Source: an uncultured Lachnospiraceae bacterium
Lineage (GTDB): Bacteria > Bacillota > Clostridia > Lachnospirales > Lachnospiraceae
Reading direction: 5' to 3'
Assembly: GCA_947176065.1 (NCBI GenBank)
Contig: CAMWPB010000001.1
Coordinates: forward strand, 62,001 to 126,000
DNA length: 64,000 bases
The position numbers and the translations under genes are program-made. Within the stretch, counting starts at the first letter, position 1; every line of letters begins with the position of its first letter. Below the pieces are notes generated by a model. That model was not told the DNA's origin, made no database searches, and saw only the letters and a program-made list of their open reading frames with translations. This document shows positions 41,493 through 50,192 of this stretch, one piece after another.

Positions 41493-42647
41493 GTGAATAA
41501 GAAAAAGCAAACAGGAGATGAAAAGCCGCGGATTTCGGCGGAAAAGGAAAAAGACGGGAAGGAACCCGGAAAGGGGCGGCGCGAAGCGCTGCAGGCAGTG
41601 GTTTTTGTGCTGCTGTTTCTGGCTATTCTCTGGCCGGTGTCCTATATGGTGAGGACAAATGGGGATGTGAAGGATCGCTTTGCGGGCTTTTACGCGGAAA
41701 AGAAGGATTCGCTGGACGTTGTGATCATCGGCTCCAGCCCGGTATTTCCCTATTATGCGGCGCCGAAGCTGTGGGGGGAGACGGGAATCGCGATGTATCC
41801 GCTGTCAACCAATGTACAGCGTCCGGCGGCCATGCGTTATCTGGCGGAGGAGGCGGAGAAAACCCAGTCGCCCGCGCTCTATATTTTTGAGATGCGCATG
41901 TTTACGATGGAAGAGGCGGGACTGATGGAAAATATGGCCTATACCCGGGGCGTGACGGACAATCTGCGCTATTCTCCCCAGCGGATCAGGACGATACGGG
42001 GGCTGGTGCCGGAGGACGACGGGGAAGGCCGTTTAAGCTATTATATAGACATTATGAAGTATCACACAAATTGGAAAATGCTGGCGCTCCCCTCTGAGTG
42101 GGCGAATATGTTCTACTGTCACAGCCACCCGTTGAAGGGCTATACCTTCCGTGATGAAGTGGGCCCCCAGCCGATGCCGGACTGCGGCGGCGCGGAGGGC
42201 GTTCAGGCGATACCCGTGGAGCAGGAGGCATATCTGCGGGATCTGCTGGCCTACTTGAAGGAGGAGGGGAAGGAGGCGCTGTTTATCGTCTCCCCCTATG
42301 GGGAATCGCTGAAGGAGCAGCAGATGTTCAACTACATGGCCGGGATCGTGGAAGAAAGCGGCTATGCCTTCCTGAATATGAACGATTACTATGAAGAGAT
42401 CGGTATTATCTTCGAGGAGGATTTCGCGGATTATGGCAGCCACACCAACGCGGTGGGAGCCCAGAAGTGTACGGATTTCCTGAAAGAGTATCTGACAGGC
42501 CGCTACGCGCTCCCTGACCATCGGGGAGACGCTGCGTATGATTCGTGGGACGCTTCCTACGAGCTTTGGCAGGCGAGGCAGGATGAGGCGGTCAGGACGA
42601 TCAGGGAGCGGATTGCGAATGAAGATTATGCGCAATACGAAGAGTAG
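41493..42647 (+). CDS. Second SGNH-like protein with one membrane anchor
   Basis: 384 residues. A lysine-rich cytoplasmic head of about 32 residues precedes one membrane segment (about 34-51). The outer domain has VIIGSSPVFPYY near residue 79 and the late D-x-x-H in DYGSHTNAVGAQ near 312. This is the layout of SGNH-fold and DltD-like proteins. It has the same architecture as the protein at 29845, and may be the true partner of the MBOAT at 34037 or act on another acyl group. The start is GTG with AGGAGAG upstream. A family A element follows the stop. Confidence 0.7.
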   Translation: MNKKKQTGDEKPRISAEKEKDGKEPGKGRREALQAVVFVLLFLAILWPVSYMVRTNGDVKDRFAGFYAEKKDSLDVVIIGSSPVFPYYAAPKLWGETGIAMYPLSTNVQRPAAMRYLAEEAEKTQSPALYIFEMRMFTMEEAGLMENMAYTRGVTDNLRYSPQRIRTIRGLVPEDDGEGRLSYYIDIMKYHTNWKMLALPSEWANMFYCHSHPLKGYTFRDEVGPQPMPDCGGAEGVQAIPVEQEAYLRDLLAYLKEEGKEALFIVSPYGESLKEQQMFNYMAGIVEESGYAFLNMNDYYEEIGIIFEEDFADYGSHTNAVGAQKCTDFLKEYLTGRYALPDHRGDAAYDSWDASYELWQARQDEAVRTIRERIANEDYAQYEE

Positions 42648-42656
42648 GTTGAGAAA

Positions 42657-42783
42657 GCGCAAATAGTATAAGCAATGCAGACGCGCTTGCGCTCCGCTCC
42701 AAACGCAGCGGTACTAGGCTTGAAAAGACCTCGCCAAGTACCGGCGTTTTCCAAGGGTCTGCTTATGCTTATACTATTTGCGC
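42657..42783 (+). repeat. Family A structured palindromic element, copy 3
   Basis: Outer arms GCGCAAATAGTATAAGCA (42657-42674) and 42766-42783 are perfectly complementary over 18 bases. GCAGAC (42677-42682) pairs with GTCTGC (42757-42762); AAACGC (42701-42706) with GCGTTT (42744-42749); GGTACT (42710-42715) with AGTACC (42737-42742); GGC with GCC around a loop ending GACCTC. Changes from copy 2 come in matched pairs. It lies between the SGNH gene and the second asnB gene. Confidence 0.87.
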
Positions 42784-42843
42784 AATATACTCTACAAAAT
42801 GGCAGGCATAATTGAAGAATACGGGAAAGGAATAAAATAACAT

Positions 42844-44796
42844 ATGTGTGGAATTGCGGGCTTTTGCAATTTTAAGGGAGACTGGCAGAAGAATATTGAG
42901 CGGATGTGCGATAAAATGTACCATCGGGGGCCTGACGCTTCGGGTGTATGGGCTTCGGACGACCACAGGGTGGTGCTGGGGCACAGGCGGCTTGCGATCG
43001 TGGATCTGTCGCCTGCGGGAGCGCAGCCCATGGTGTCTTGCGACGGCAGATATGTGATTGCCTACAACGGGGAGATATACAATCATGCTGCCATCCGAAA
43101 GAAATTGTTGGCGGAAGGAAAGGTACCCGCCTTTCGGGGGACCTCCGACACAGAAACGCTTCTGGAGGCGATTGCGGCGTACGGCCTGAAGGATACACTG
43201 AAAATAGCAAAGGGAATGTTTGCGATTGCGTTGTTTGACAGGGAAGAACATACGTTATTTCTTGCGCGGGACAGAGTTGGAGAGAAACCGTTATTTTATG
43301 GAATATTAAAAGATGATATAAATAACGGCGGAAATGATAAGTGTTTTGTTTTCGCGTCGGACCTCGGTTCGATTGCCGCGCTGGATGGATTTACCAATTC
43401 AGTCAATGCAGAAATTATGGGCGATTACATGCGTTATGGTTACATTCCGGCCCCTTATACCGTATACCGTGGGATCTGGAAGCTGGAGCCGGGAAAAACA
43501 TTAAGGATTAAATTACCATTTGACAAACCGGAGATCGAGAGCTATTGGTCGATGACGGAAACGGCTGTTATTGGACAGAAAAATCTCTTTCGCGGAAGTG
43601 AGACGGAGGCGGCCGAAGAGCTGGAGCGTCTCCTGCGGGAATCCATTCGGGGACAGATGGTGGCGGATGTGCCGGTGGGCGCATTTTTGTCAGCCGGGAT
43701 CGACAGCAGCACGGTGGTGTCGCTGATGCAGGCACAGAGTGCGCAGAAGGTCAGAACCTTTACCGTGGGCATGTGGGAAGAACAGTATAACGAAGCGCCG
43801 GTGGCAAAGGAGATTGCCTCCCATCTGGGGACGGAGCACACGGAAGTCTATATCACGGAGGAGGATGCGAAGCGGGTGATTCCCACGCTGTCGGGGATGT
43901 TCGGCGAACCGTTCGCGGATTCTTCCCAGATTCCCACTTATCTGGTAAGCAAAATTACGAGGGAGCATGTGACGGTATCTCTGAGCGGGGACGGCGGGGA
44001 CGAGCTTTTCTGTGGATATAACACCTATTATTCTATCGACCGCATCTGGAATAAGGTGAGGAAAATACCGGGCGTCCTGCGACGTCCCGCAAGCGCTGTG
44101 CTGGGGCTTGCCGCATCGGGAAATACTTCGCTGGCTACCCGCGCAAGGCTTCTGGGAGCGAAGTCCATAGAGGACATGTATCTGCGATCAGAGATCGGAG
44201 AAGGGCTTGGACTGATCAGGAGGGGGATAGCCGACAGTCCGTCTGGTTTCGGGCGCTGGGATGACATACAGACCCGCAGGGCGGGACAGACATGGATGGA
44301 TACCTATCCATCCGGGCTGCTGGAGGAAGGGCAGCATAACCTGATGCTGATGGATCTGCTGATGTACCATCCTGACGATATCCTGACTAAGGTGGACAGG
44401 ACGGCGATGGCGGTGTCGCTGGAAACGCGAGTGCCGATGCTGGATAAGGACGTGGTAGAATTTGCGTGGACGCTGCCCCTCTCTTACCGGCAGAGCGGCG
44501 GGGTCAGCAAAAAGATTCTGAGAGACATTCTTTACCGCTATGTGCCCCGGGAACTGATGGAGCGGCCCAAAAAAGGGTTTTCCATTCCACTGCATCTCTG
44601 GCTGAAGCAGAAGGAGCTGAGAGAGTGGGCGGAGAGTCTGCTGTCGCCCTCCCTTTTGACCGAGCAGGGACTGTTTGACACCGCTGCCGTAAAGAAGTTA
44701 TGGGATGATTATATTATAAAAAATGTCTGGAGACCGCAAATTTGGTACATTCTGGTATTCCAAGAGTGGTGGGTGGAAAGAAAAATTAAATTGTAA
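42844..44796 (+). CDS. asnB: Glutamine-dependent amidotransferase, asparagine-synthase type, second copy
   Basis: 650 residues. The glutaminase domain starts MCGIAGFCNFK (Cys2) with YHRGPDASG and YNGEIYNH. The synthetase domain has FLSAGIDSSTVVS near residue 281, where the usual SGG is SAG, and SGDGGDELFCGYN. It resembles the copy at 38235 in layout but differs in many positions, so this is an old duplication or separate acquisition. Two such enzymes in one glycan locus suggest two different uronamides or two steps. Only a distant AAGGA lies before the ATG; the upstream family A element may shape its mRNA. Confidence 0.87.
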   Translation: MCGIAGFCNFKGDWQKNIERMCDKMYHRGPDASGVWASDDHRVVLGHRRLAIVDLSPAGAQPMVSCDGRYVIAYNGEIYNHAAIRKKLLAEGKVPAFRGTSDTETLLEAIAAYGLKDTLKIAKGMFAIALFDREEHTLFLARDRVGEKPLFYGILKDDINNGGNDKCFVFASDLGSIAALDGFTNSVNAEIMGDYMRYGYIPAPYTVYRGIWKLEPGKTLRIKLPFDKPEIESYWSMTETAVIGQKNLFRGSETEAAEELERLLRESIRGQMVADVPVGAFLSAGIDSSTVVSLMQAQSAQKVRTFTVGMWEEQYNEAPVAKEIASHLGTEHTEVYITEEDAKRVIPTLSGMFGEPFADSSQIPTYLVSKITREHVTVSLSGDGGDELFCGYNTYYSIDRIWNKVRKIPGVLRRPASAVLGLAASGNTSLATRARLLGAKSIEDMYLRSEIGEGLGLIRRGIADSPSGFGRWDDIQTRRAGQTWMDTYPSGLLEEGQHNLMLMDLLMYHPDDILTKVDRTAMAVSLETRVPMLDKDVVEFAWTLPLSYRQSGGVSKKILRDILYRYVPRELMERPKKGFSIPLHLWLKQKELREWAESLLSPSLLTEQGLFDTAAVKKLWDDYIIKNVWRPQIWYILVFQEWWVERKIKL

Positions 44797-44967
44797 TATA
44801 ACTAATCGGCGTTATTTAATGCATAAAAACGAATGTTATTGCAGAAAACCCGTTTTTTGGAAAGGTAATTAATAACAGGAGTCCAGCGTTATTTATTTTA
44901 TAAAATAACAAAGCGTATAACATGAAATAAAGAATATCGCAAGATATTAATATAAATAAGAGGCGTA

Positions 44968-45090
44968 GTGGTGGATGCGTCGACTGATGACAATATTGCA
45001 TATGGAAGTTTAGATAAAAGAAACATAAGGTTCATTAAGGTGGATCATACTGGAGATAAGAACAAGGAGAGAAAGGCAGGGGTAAAGTCG
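44968..45090 (+). pseudogene. Fragment of a lost family 2 glycosyltransferase
   Basis: The frame GVVVDASTDDNIAYG, then RNIRFIKVDHTGDKNKERKAGVK, follows the GT2 core pattern (VVDDGSTD, then RVRVIxxExxGxSxARNxG) seen intact in the gene just downstream. There is no proper N-terminal strand and no DxD, and a stop lies shortly upstream in frame. It sits in an AT-rich gap, so it looks like the remains of a GT2 gene replaced by its neighbour. The first 170 bases of the gap (44797-44967) hold only short palindromes (44893-44908 and 44933-44948). Confidence 0.4.
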
Positions 45091-46169
45091 TGGAAATTTT
45101 GGAGCAGTACCGGCCGCCTAAGTTGTGTGAGGAAGACCAGACGGAATTGATTTCCGTAATTGTTGCCGCTTATAATATAGAAGCTTATATTGAAAGAGGT
45201 GTCCGCTCCGTCTGTGAGCAGACCTACCGCAATCTGGAGATTATTGTGGTGGACGACGGCTCAGTGGATGGTACCGGGCGGATTCTGGATGAACTGGCCG
45301 AAGACGATGCGCGCGTGCAGGTGATCCATGAGGAGAACGGCGGCCTTGCCCATGCGCGGAATATGGGGATCGCGAGGGCGAGAGGGAACTATATCGGCTT
45401 TGTGGATGGAGACGACTGGATTGACCCGGATATGTACGAGAAGCTGTTTTCCGCATTGAAAGACCGGCAGGCCGATCTGGCAGTCTGCCGTTACCGCCAG
45501 ATTTCCCGCACACGGACGTTTGACGGATCGGTGGACAGGGCGGTTCTCTTTGAGGGGCAGGAGGCTCTTACGGTTTATGTGGAGGAGCGGGAAGAGTATG
45601 CGATTCAGAACGCGGCGTGGAACAAACTGTACCGAAAGGAGCTGTTGATTGGAAATCCGTTTCCCGAGGGCCGCTGGTACGAAGATATTGTGTTCGCGAC
45701 GGAGGCGCTGGCGCGGGCCGGACGTTGCATTTACCTTGACATTGCCATGTATAACTATATAATAGACAGAGAGGACAGCATTATGAACTGCCGGATCAAT
45801 TCGCGCACTTTTACGGATCAGATTCCGGCCTACTATGAAAAGACCAGACTGTTGAAAAAGCTTGGCAGAGAGGATCTGGCTTTGACGCACGACTACTTTT
45901 TCTATAAAAGGCTTCTGCTTTTTTACGGCAACCTTTCCCGGGTGGAGGATGGCGGGGAATATATGCGGCGGCTGCAGGAAATTCTGGTGAGGGACAGAAA
46001 GCGGGCGGAAGAAGCGTTCCGATCATCCATAGCGGATTCGAGAGACCGAAAGAAGTTGAAACTCTTTTACCGTTCGCCCGGTGCGTACTGCAGGAAAATT
46101 TGGTGGGACGAACAGGTAGTGATTCCCTGTAAAGTGAAAGTGAAACGGCTTCTTGGGATATATAAATAA
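45090..46169 (+). CDS. Family 2 glycosyltransferase (EpsH/CpsI-like)
   Basis: 359 residues. The GT-A domain starts LISVIVAAYNIEAYIERGV, then VVDDGSVDGT and the metal-binding FVDGDDWIDPDMYE. NAAWNKLYRKELL is the conserved acceptor-side segment of this subgroup. It lacks membrane segments, so it acts on the cytoplasmic face on undecaprenyl-linked intermediates. The start is a GTG at 45090 after GGCAGGGG. The sugar is unknown. Possibly bifunctional enzymes of this kind end in basic C-termini, as here (KVKVKRLLGIYK). Confidence 0.85.
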   Translation: MEILEQYRPPKLCEEDQTELISVIVAAYNIEAYIERGVRSVCEQTYRNLEIIVVDDGSVDGTGRILDELAEDDARVQVIHEENGGLAHARNMGIARARGNYIGFVDGDDWIDPDMYEKLFSALKDRQADLAVCRYRQISRTRTFDGSVDRAVLFEGQEALTVYVEEREEYAIQNAAWNKLYRKELLIGNPFPEGRWYEDIVFATEALARAGRCIYLDIAMYNYIIDREDSIMNCRINSRTFTDQIPAYYEKTRLLKKLGREDLALTHDYFFYKRLLLFYGNLSRVEDGGEYMRRLQEILVRDRKRAEEAFRSSIADSRDRKKLKLFYRSPGAYCRKIWWDEQVVIPCKVKVKRLLGIYK

Positions 46170-46192
46170 CGTGTGTTTTATAAAGGATAAAG

Positions 46193-47239
46193 ATGGTAAT
46201 TATACAACTTGCGGGCGGCTTGGGCAACCAGATGTTCCAGTACGCCCTATATTTGCAACTGAAAAGCCTTGGCAGAGAAGTCAAAATCGATGACGTGTCC
46301 GGCTTTGCGGAGGACACCCAGAGAATACCGGCTCTTGCTCCTTTCGGGATCACATACGAGCGGCCCACCGGGGAGGAACTGAAAAAGATGCTCGACTCCT
46401 CTATGCGGCCGTGGCATCGGGTGAGACGGAAACTTTTCGGCAGACATAAAAAGTCATACTTTGAAGAAGGTAAGCTTTTTATCCCGGAAGTGCTGACATG
46501 GGACGACATTTATCTGGAAGGCTACTGGCAGACGGAAAAGTATTTTCAGCCGGTGGAGGAGCAGGTGCGGGAGGTCTACGATACGGACAGGCTGGTGGCG
46601 TACCTGAGACAGGCTGGCGTGTTAAGTGTCGGTGAGAGCGGAAATGCGGAGAGACAAAGGGGCGGCCGAAGCGGAAACGGCAGGGAGCGAAAATCCGTCC
46701 GGCAGTATTTGCAGGAAATAGATAACGAGTGTTCTGTAAGCGTACATGTCCGCAGAGGAGACTATCTCACGCCCGAAAACCAGAAGCTGTACGGCGGGAT
46801 CTGTACGGACGCCTATTATATAGAAGGAATCCGTCAGATGCGGGAGAGATATCCGGGGTGCCGGTTCTTTCTTTTTACCAATGACAGGGCATGGGCAGAA
46901 CGGCAGTTAGGATCGGACAGGGCAGAGACAAAGCGGCAGACGGCAGAAGGGCAGGATGGAAGCGTGGGGACGGCGGACTGTGCACGGCGCATGTTTTCTA
47001 CAGCGGATATCACATGGATTGATCTGCCGGGGGCGGGAGATCATGATTACGCGGAATTTCTTTTGATGAGCCGCTGTAAACATCATATTCTCGCAAACAG
47101 CAGCTTTAGCTGGTGGGCTTCCTATTTGAATAAGAATCCCGATAAAACGGTTCTGGCGCCGCAGCGCTGGCTGAACGGAGCGGAGAACAGAGACTTCTAC
47201 CGTGCGGACATGGAGAAAATTTTAATTCCGCAGGAGTAA
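46193..47239 (+). CDS. Family 11 alpha-1,2-fucosyltransferase
   Basis: 348 residues. The N-terminus IIQLAGGLGNQMFQYALYLQL, shortened here as AGGLGNQMFQYA, the GDP-fucose motif VHVRRGDYLTPEN near residue 184 and ANSSFSWWASYLN near 300 define GT11. It would transfer fucose in alpha-1,2 linkage, as in H-type antigens. Two charged, low-complexity insertions (about residues 145-172 and 240-265, for example RGGRSGNGRERK) lengthen it compared with the GT11 at 60182. GDP-fucose synthesis genes are not in the window. Confidence 0.88.
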   Translation: MVIIQLAGGLGNQMFQYALYLQLKSLGREVKIDDVSGFAEDTQRIPALAPFGITYERPTGEELKKMLDSSMRPWHRVRRKLFGRHKKSYFEEGKLFIPEVLTWDDIYLEGYWQTEKYFQPVEEQVREVYDTDRLVAYLRQAGVLSVGESGNAERQRGGRSGNGRERKSVRQYLQEIDNECSVSVHVRRGDYLTPENQKLYGGICTDAYYIEGIRQMRERYPGCRFFLFTNDRAWAERQLGSDRAETKRQTAEGQDGSVGTADCARRMFSTADITWIDLPGAGDHDYAEFLLMSRCKHHILANSSFSWWASYLNKNPDKTVLAPQRWLNGAENRDFYRADMEKILIPQE

Positions 47240-47270
47240 ACATATCATTTGGAAGGAACCACTATATATT

Positions 47271-49055
47271 ATGAAGAAACAGAGTCAGGCGCAGGTGGGC
47301 CTGCTGCATAAAATCGCATATCTTTTTGACAGAAAGCAGTTCTGGCAGCTTGGCGGTCTGGCTTTTCTGATCCTGATCGGCGGTATTCTGGAGACGCTTG
47401 GCGTCTCTATGATGCTTCCTGTGGCGGAGGCGGTCATGGCGCCGGATAAAATTATGGAGAACGAGCTGCTAAGCGGAATCGTCGCCTTTTTCGGGATTGA
47501 TTCATCAAGAACGCTGATTATCTGTATGCTGGGGGCATTGATTGGCATTTTTGTATTTAAAAATGTGTATCTGCTGTTCCTGACATATGTACAGAATACT
47601 TTTGTGACGAGAAACCGTAATCGGATGATCAGCCGGGTCATGCGGGAGTTTTTAGGCCGTCCTTATGAAGACTATCTGGGCGCTGATATTCCCACGGTTT
47701 TCCGACTGACGGACAGCGATATTCCCAATGCGTTCCAGCTGATACTGGTGTTGATCCAGATGACTACGGAGGTCGTGGTGGCGGTGTCGATCTGTATCGT
47801 GTTGATGTGGATGAGTCCGCTGATAGCGATCGGATGCGGTGTGCTGTTTCTTGGTATGACCCTGGTGATTACCAGAGTGTTAAAGCCACGTCTGAATGCC
47901 ATCGGACGCAAGAATCAGGCGATTCAGTCGCGGATTGCCAAGTGGAGAATCCAGTCCATTTACGGATTAAAGGATGTAAAGGTGCTGCACCGGGAAGAAT
48001 TTTTTGTGCGCAATTACTACGAGAGCGGCGCCGTCGGCGCCAATGTGGCGAGAAACTATGCGGTGATGAACAATACGCCCCGGCTTCTGATTGAGACGGT
48101 TTTTATCGCGGCAATGATGTCCTTTATCCTTGTTTATGTGCTGGAGGACGGAGATATCACTGTGCTGATGCCCCAGCTTATGGCATTTGCAGCCGCGGCG
48201 GTGCGGGTGATGCCTGCCACGAACCGCATCAATACGTATCTGTCCGAGATTGCATATGCGCAGCCCTGTCTGGATTATCTGTATGAGAATCTGACGGAAA
48301 ATATGAAGTGGGATGTGAACGGCAGTGTGACGGGGCTCACGGGAGAGCAGAAAGAGGAAAAGGCGCCGCTTGCGCTGACGGATAAGATTGTGCTGGACCA
48401 TATCAGCTATACTTACCCGAACACGGACAAGCCTATTTTTACGGACGCGCACATGGAGGTCAAAAAGGGACAGTCGGTTGGTATTATGGGACCGTCGGGT
48501 GCGGGTAAATCCACCATTGTGGATATTCTGCTGGGACTTTTGCATGTGCAGTCGGGAACGATCACCTGCGACGGCAGGGATATTTTTGAGAACTATCCTT
48601 CGTGGCTTTCCAAGATCGGCTATATTCCCCAGTCCATCTACCTGATTGACGAGTCCATCCGGGATAATATCGCTTTCGGTATCGACGCGGACAAGATCGA
48701 CGATAATCGGATCTGGGAAGTGCTGGAGGAGGCACAGCTTAAGAGCTTTGTGGAGGAGCTGCCGGAGGGACTGGAAACGACAATAGGTGATAGGGGTGTC
48801 AGAATTTCCGGCGGACAAAGACAGAGGCTGGGAATCGCCAGAGCGCTCTATCATAATCCTGAGATTCTGGTCTTTGACGAGGCGACCTCCGCGTTGGACG
48901 GGGATACGGAGTCGGCGGTGATGGAGGCCGTAAACAGCTTCCATGGCAAAAAGACGATGGTGATTATCGCCCACCGCCTGAATACCATTGCCAAGTGCGA
49001 CGTGATATATAAGGTAGAGAATGAGAAAATTACGCAGACAAGTCTGGCACAGTGA
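47271..49055 (+). CDS. ABC-type lipid-linked oligosaccharide flippase (PglK-like), permease-ATPase fusion
   Basis: 594 residues. Six membrane segments, starting with GILETLGVSMMLPVAEA, as in PglK, are followed by an ABC ATPase. Walker A is GPSGAGKST near residue 407, the signature is RISGGQRQRLGIARAL near 513 and Walker B is ILVFDEATSALD near 533, with a switch histidine in IIAHRLNTI. PglK flips undecaprenyl-diphosphate-linked glycans outward. Together with the PglF/E/C/A-like genes it gives a full Pgl-type route, in parallel to the Wzx protein at 62351. Confidence 0.87.
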   Translation: MKKQSQAQVGLLHKIAYLFDRKQFWQLGGLAFLILIGGILETLGVSMMLPVAEAVMAPDKIMENELLSGIVAFFGIDSSRTLIICMLGALIGIFVFKNVYLLFLTYVQNTFVTRNRNRMISRVMREFLGRPYEDYLGADIPTVFRLTDSDIPNAFQLILVLIQMTTEVVVAVSICIVLMWMSPLIAIGCGVLFLGMTLVITRVLKPRLNAIGRKNQAIQSRIAKWRIQSIYGLKDVKVLHREEFFVRNYYESGAVGANVARNYAVMNNTPRLLIETVFIAAMMSFILVYVLEDGDITVLMPQLMAFAAAAVRVMPATNRINTYLSEIAYAQPCLDYLYENLTENMKWDVNGSVTGLTGEQKEEKAPLALTDKIVLDHISYTYPNTDKPIFTDAHMEVKKGQSVGIMGPSGAGKSTIVDILLGLLHVQSGTITCDGRDIFENYPSWLSKIGYIPQSIYLIDESIRDNIAFGIDADKIDDNRIWEVLEEAQLKSFVEELPEGLETTIGDRGVRISGGQRQRLGIARALYHNPEILVFDEATSALDGDTESAVMEAVNSFHGKKTMVIIAHRLNTIAKCDVIYKVENEKITQTSLAQ

Positions 49056-49110
49056 CGTGCCGGAATAATGGCCAATGCTGCCGCAGGAACGTTTCAAAAC
49101 GGAGGGATAA

Positions 49111-50145
49111 ATGTTAGGAATCGAGACACAGGAAGGTTTCGGGCTGGGGAATCAGCTGTTTTTCTATGTGACAGCCAGATGTATCGCGCAGGATCTGGGG
49201 TATCAGTTCAGCGTGCTTGACCCGGAGCACTTTGCCAACAATATGCACAGCGACTGCGGGCTGTATTTTATGGACTTGGATATGGGCGTCCCCTCGAAAA
49301 AAGAGGACTACCAGAAGGTCTATCATGAGAAGGAAACCCGTCTTTTTGCGGGAAATTCCCCCCATGATCTGACCCACGGCGTGTACGTCACGGATGCGGA
49401 CAGACAGCTTTTCGAGGTGGAGGACGGCACGCTCCTTTACGGAAATCTGCAGGCGGAAGAATATTTCATCTCCCATAAGGCACAGATCCGGGAGTGGCTT
49501 AAGGTAAAGGCGGAGTATGACTGCAGGGAGTACAGCCGTGACAATCTCTGTATCCTGCATCTTCGTTGCAGCGATTATATGGGTTCGCCGGAGCTTTATC
49601 TGCGCAAACGCTACTGGATACAGGGAATGCGGCAGATGCGGCGGATCAATCCGAACATGGAGTTTATGATTATCACGAACGATGTGCGGGAGGCAAACAA
49701 GTTTCTGCCCGGCATTCCGGCTTATAATTTTGATCTTGCCAAGGATTACTCTATTATAAAGAACGCGCGTTATCTATTGCTTGCAAACTCTTCCTTTGCG
49801 TATTTCCCCGCGTTTACCAGCGATACGGTACAGTATATTCTGGCTCCGAAGTATTGGGCGAGACATAATGTGTCCGACGGCTATTGGGCGTCGGAGCAGA
49901 ATATTTACGAGGGATGGCATTATATGGACCGCAGGGGCCGGGTGTATACGGACAAGGAGTGCCGGGAGGAGCTGGCGGCTTACAAGAAGCGGTCTAAGAA
50001 GTATGCGGATGTAAACAAAAGGCCGACGGGCATGAGACTGCAGCTTATGAGACTCCGCGCGTGGTATATTTATAAGAAGGCGTATCTGTGCAAGATAGGA
50101 AGAGGCGTGGAAAGAAGGCTGAAAAAGCTGGCGCATCCGGCGTGA
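49111..50145 (+). CDS. Divergent family 11-like glycosyltransferase
   Basis: 344 residues. GFGLGNQLFFYVTARCIAQ matches the opening loop of GT11 enzymes and LLLANSSFAYFPAF the late NSSF motif. The central fucose-binding motif is changed: LHLRCSDYMGSPEL has R-C-S-D in place of R-R-G-D. It may therefore use a different donor, or be a divergent fucosyltransferase. The C-terminal 60 residues are strongly basic, which suggests membrane surface attachment. GGAGG precedes the ATG. Confidence 0.75.
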   Translation: MLGIETQEGFGLGNQLFFYVTARCIAQDLGYQFSVLDPEHFANNMHSDCGLYFMDLDMGVPSKKEDYQKVYHEKETRLFAGNSPHDLTHGVYVTDADRQLFEVEDGTLLYGNLQAEEYFISHKAQIREWLKVKAEYDCREYSRDNLCILHLRCSDYMGSPELYLRKRYWIQGMRQMRRINPNMEFMIITNDVREANKFLPGIPAYNFDLAKDYSIIKNARYLLLANSSFAYFPAFTSDTVQYILAPKYWARHNVSDGYWASEQNIYEGWHYMDRRGRVYTDKECREELAAYKKRSKKYADVNKRPTGMRLQLMRLRAWYIYKKAYLCKIGRGVERRLKKLAHPA

Positions 50146-50192
50146 ACCGGCATTGGCGCGGAATGCGGGAGCATAGAAAAAGGCGGATTTGG

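Noticed and set aside
32575..42783. Family A elements as a CRISPR array or an insertion sequence
   Set aside because: Copies are kilobases apart with genes between them, there are no regular spacers, no cas genes and no transposase.
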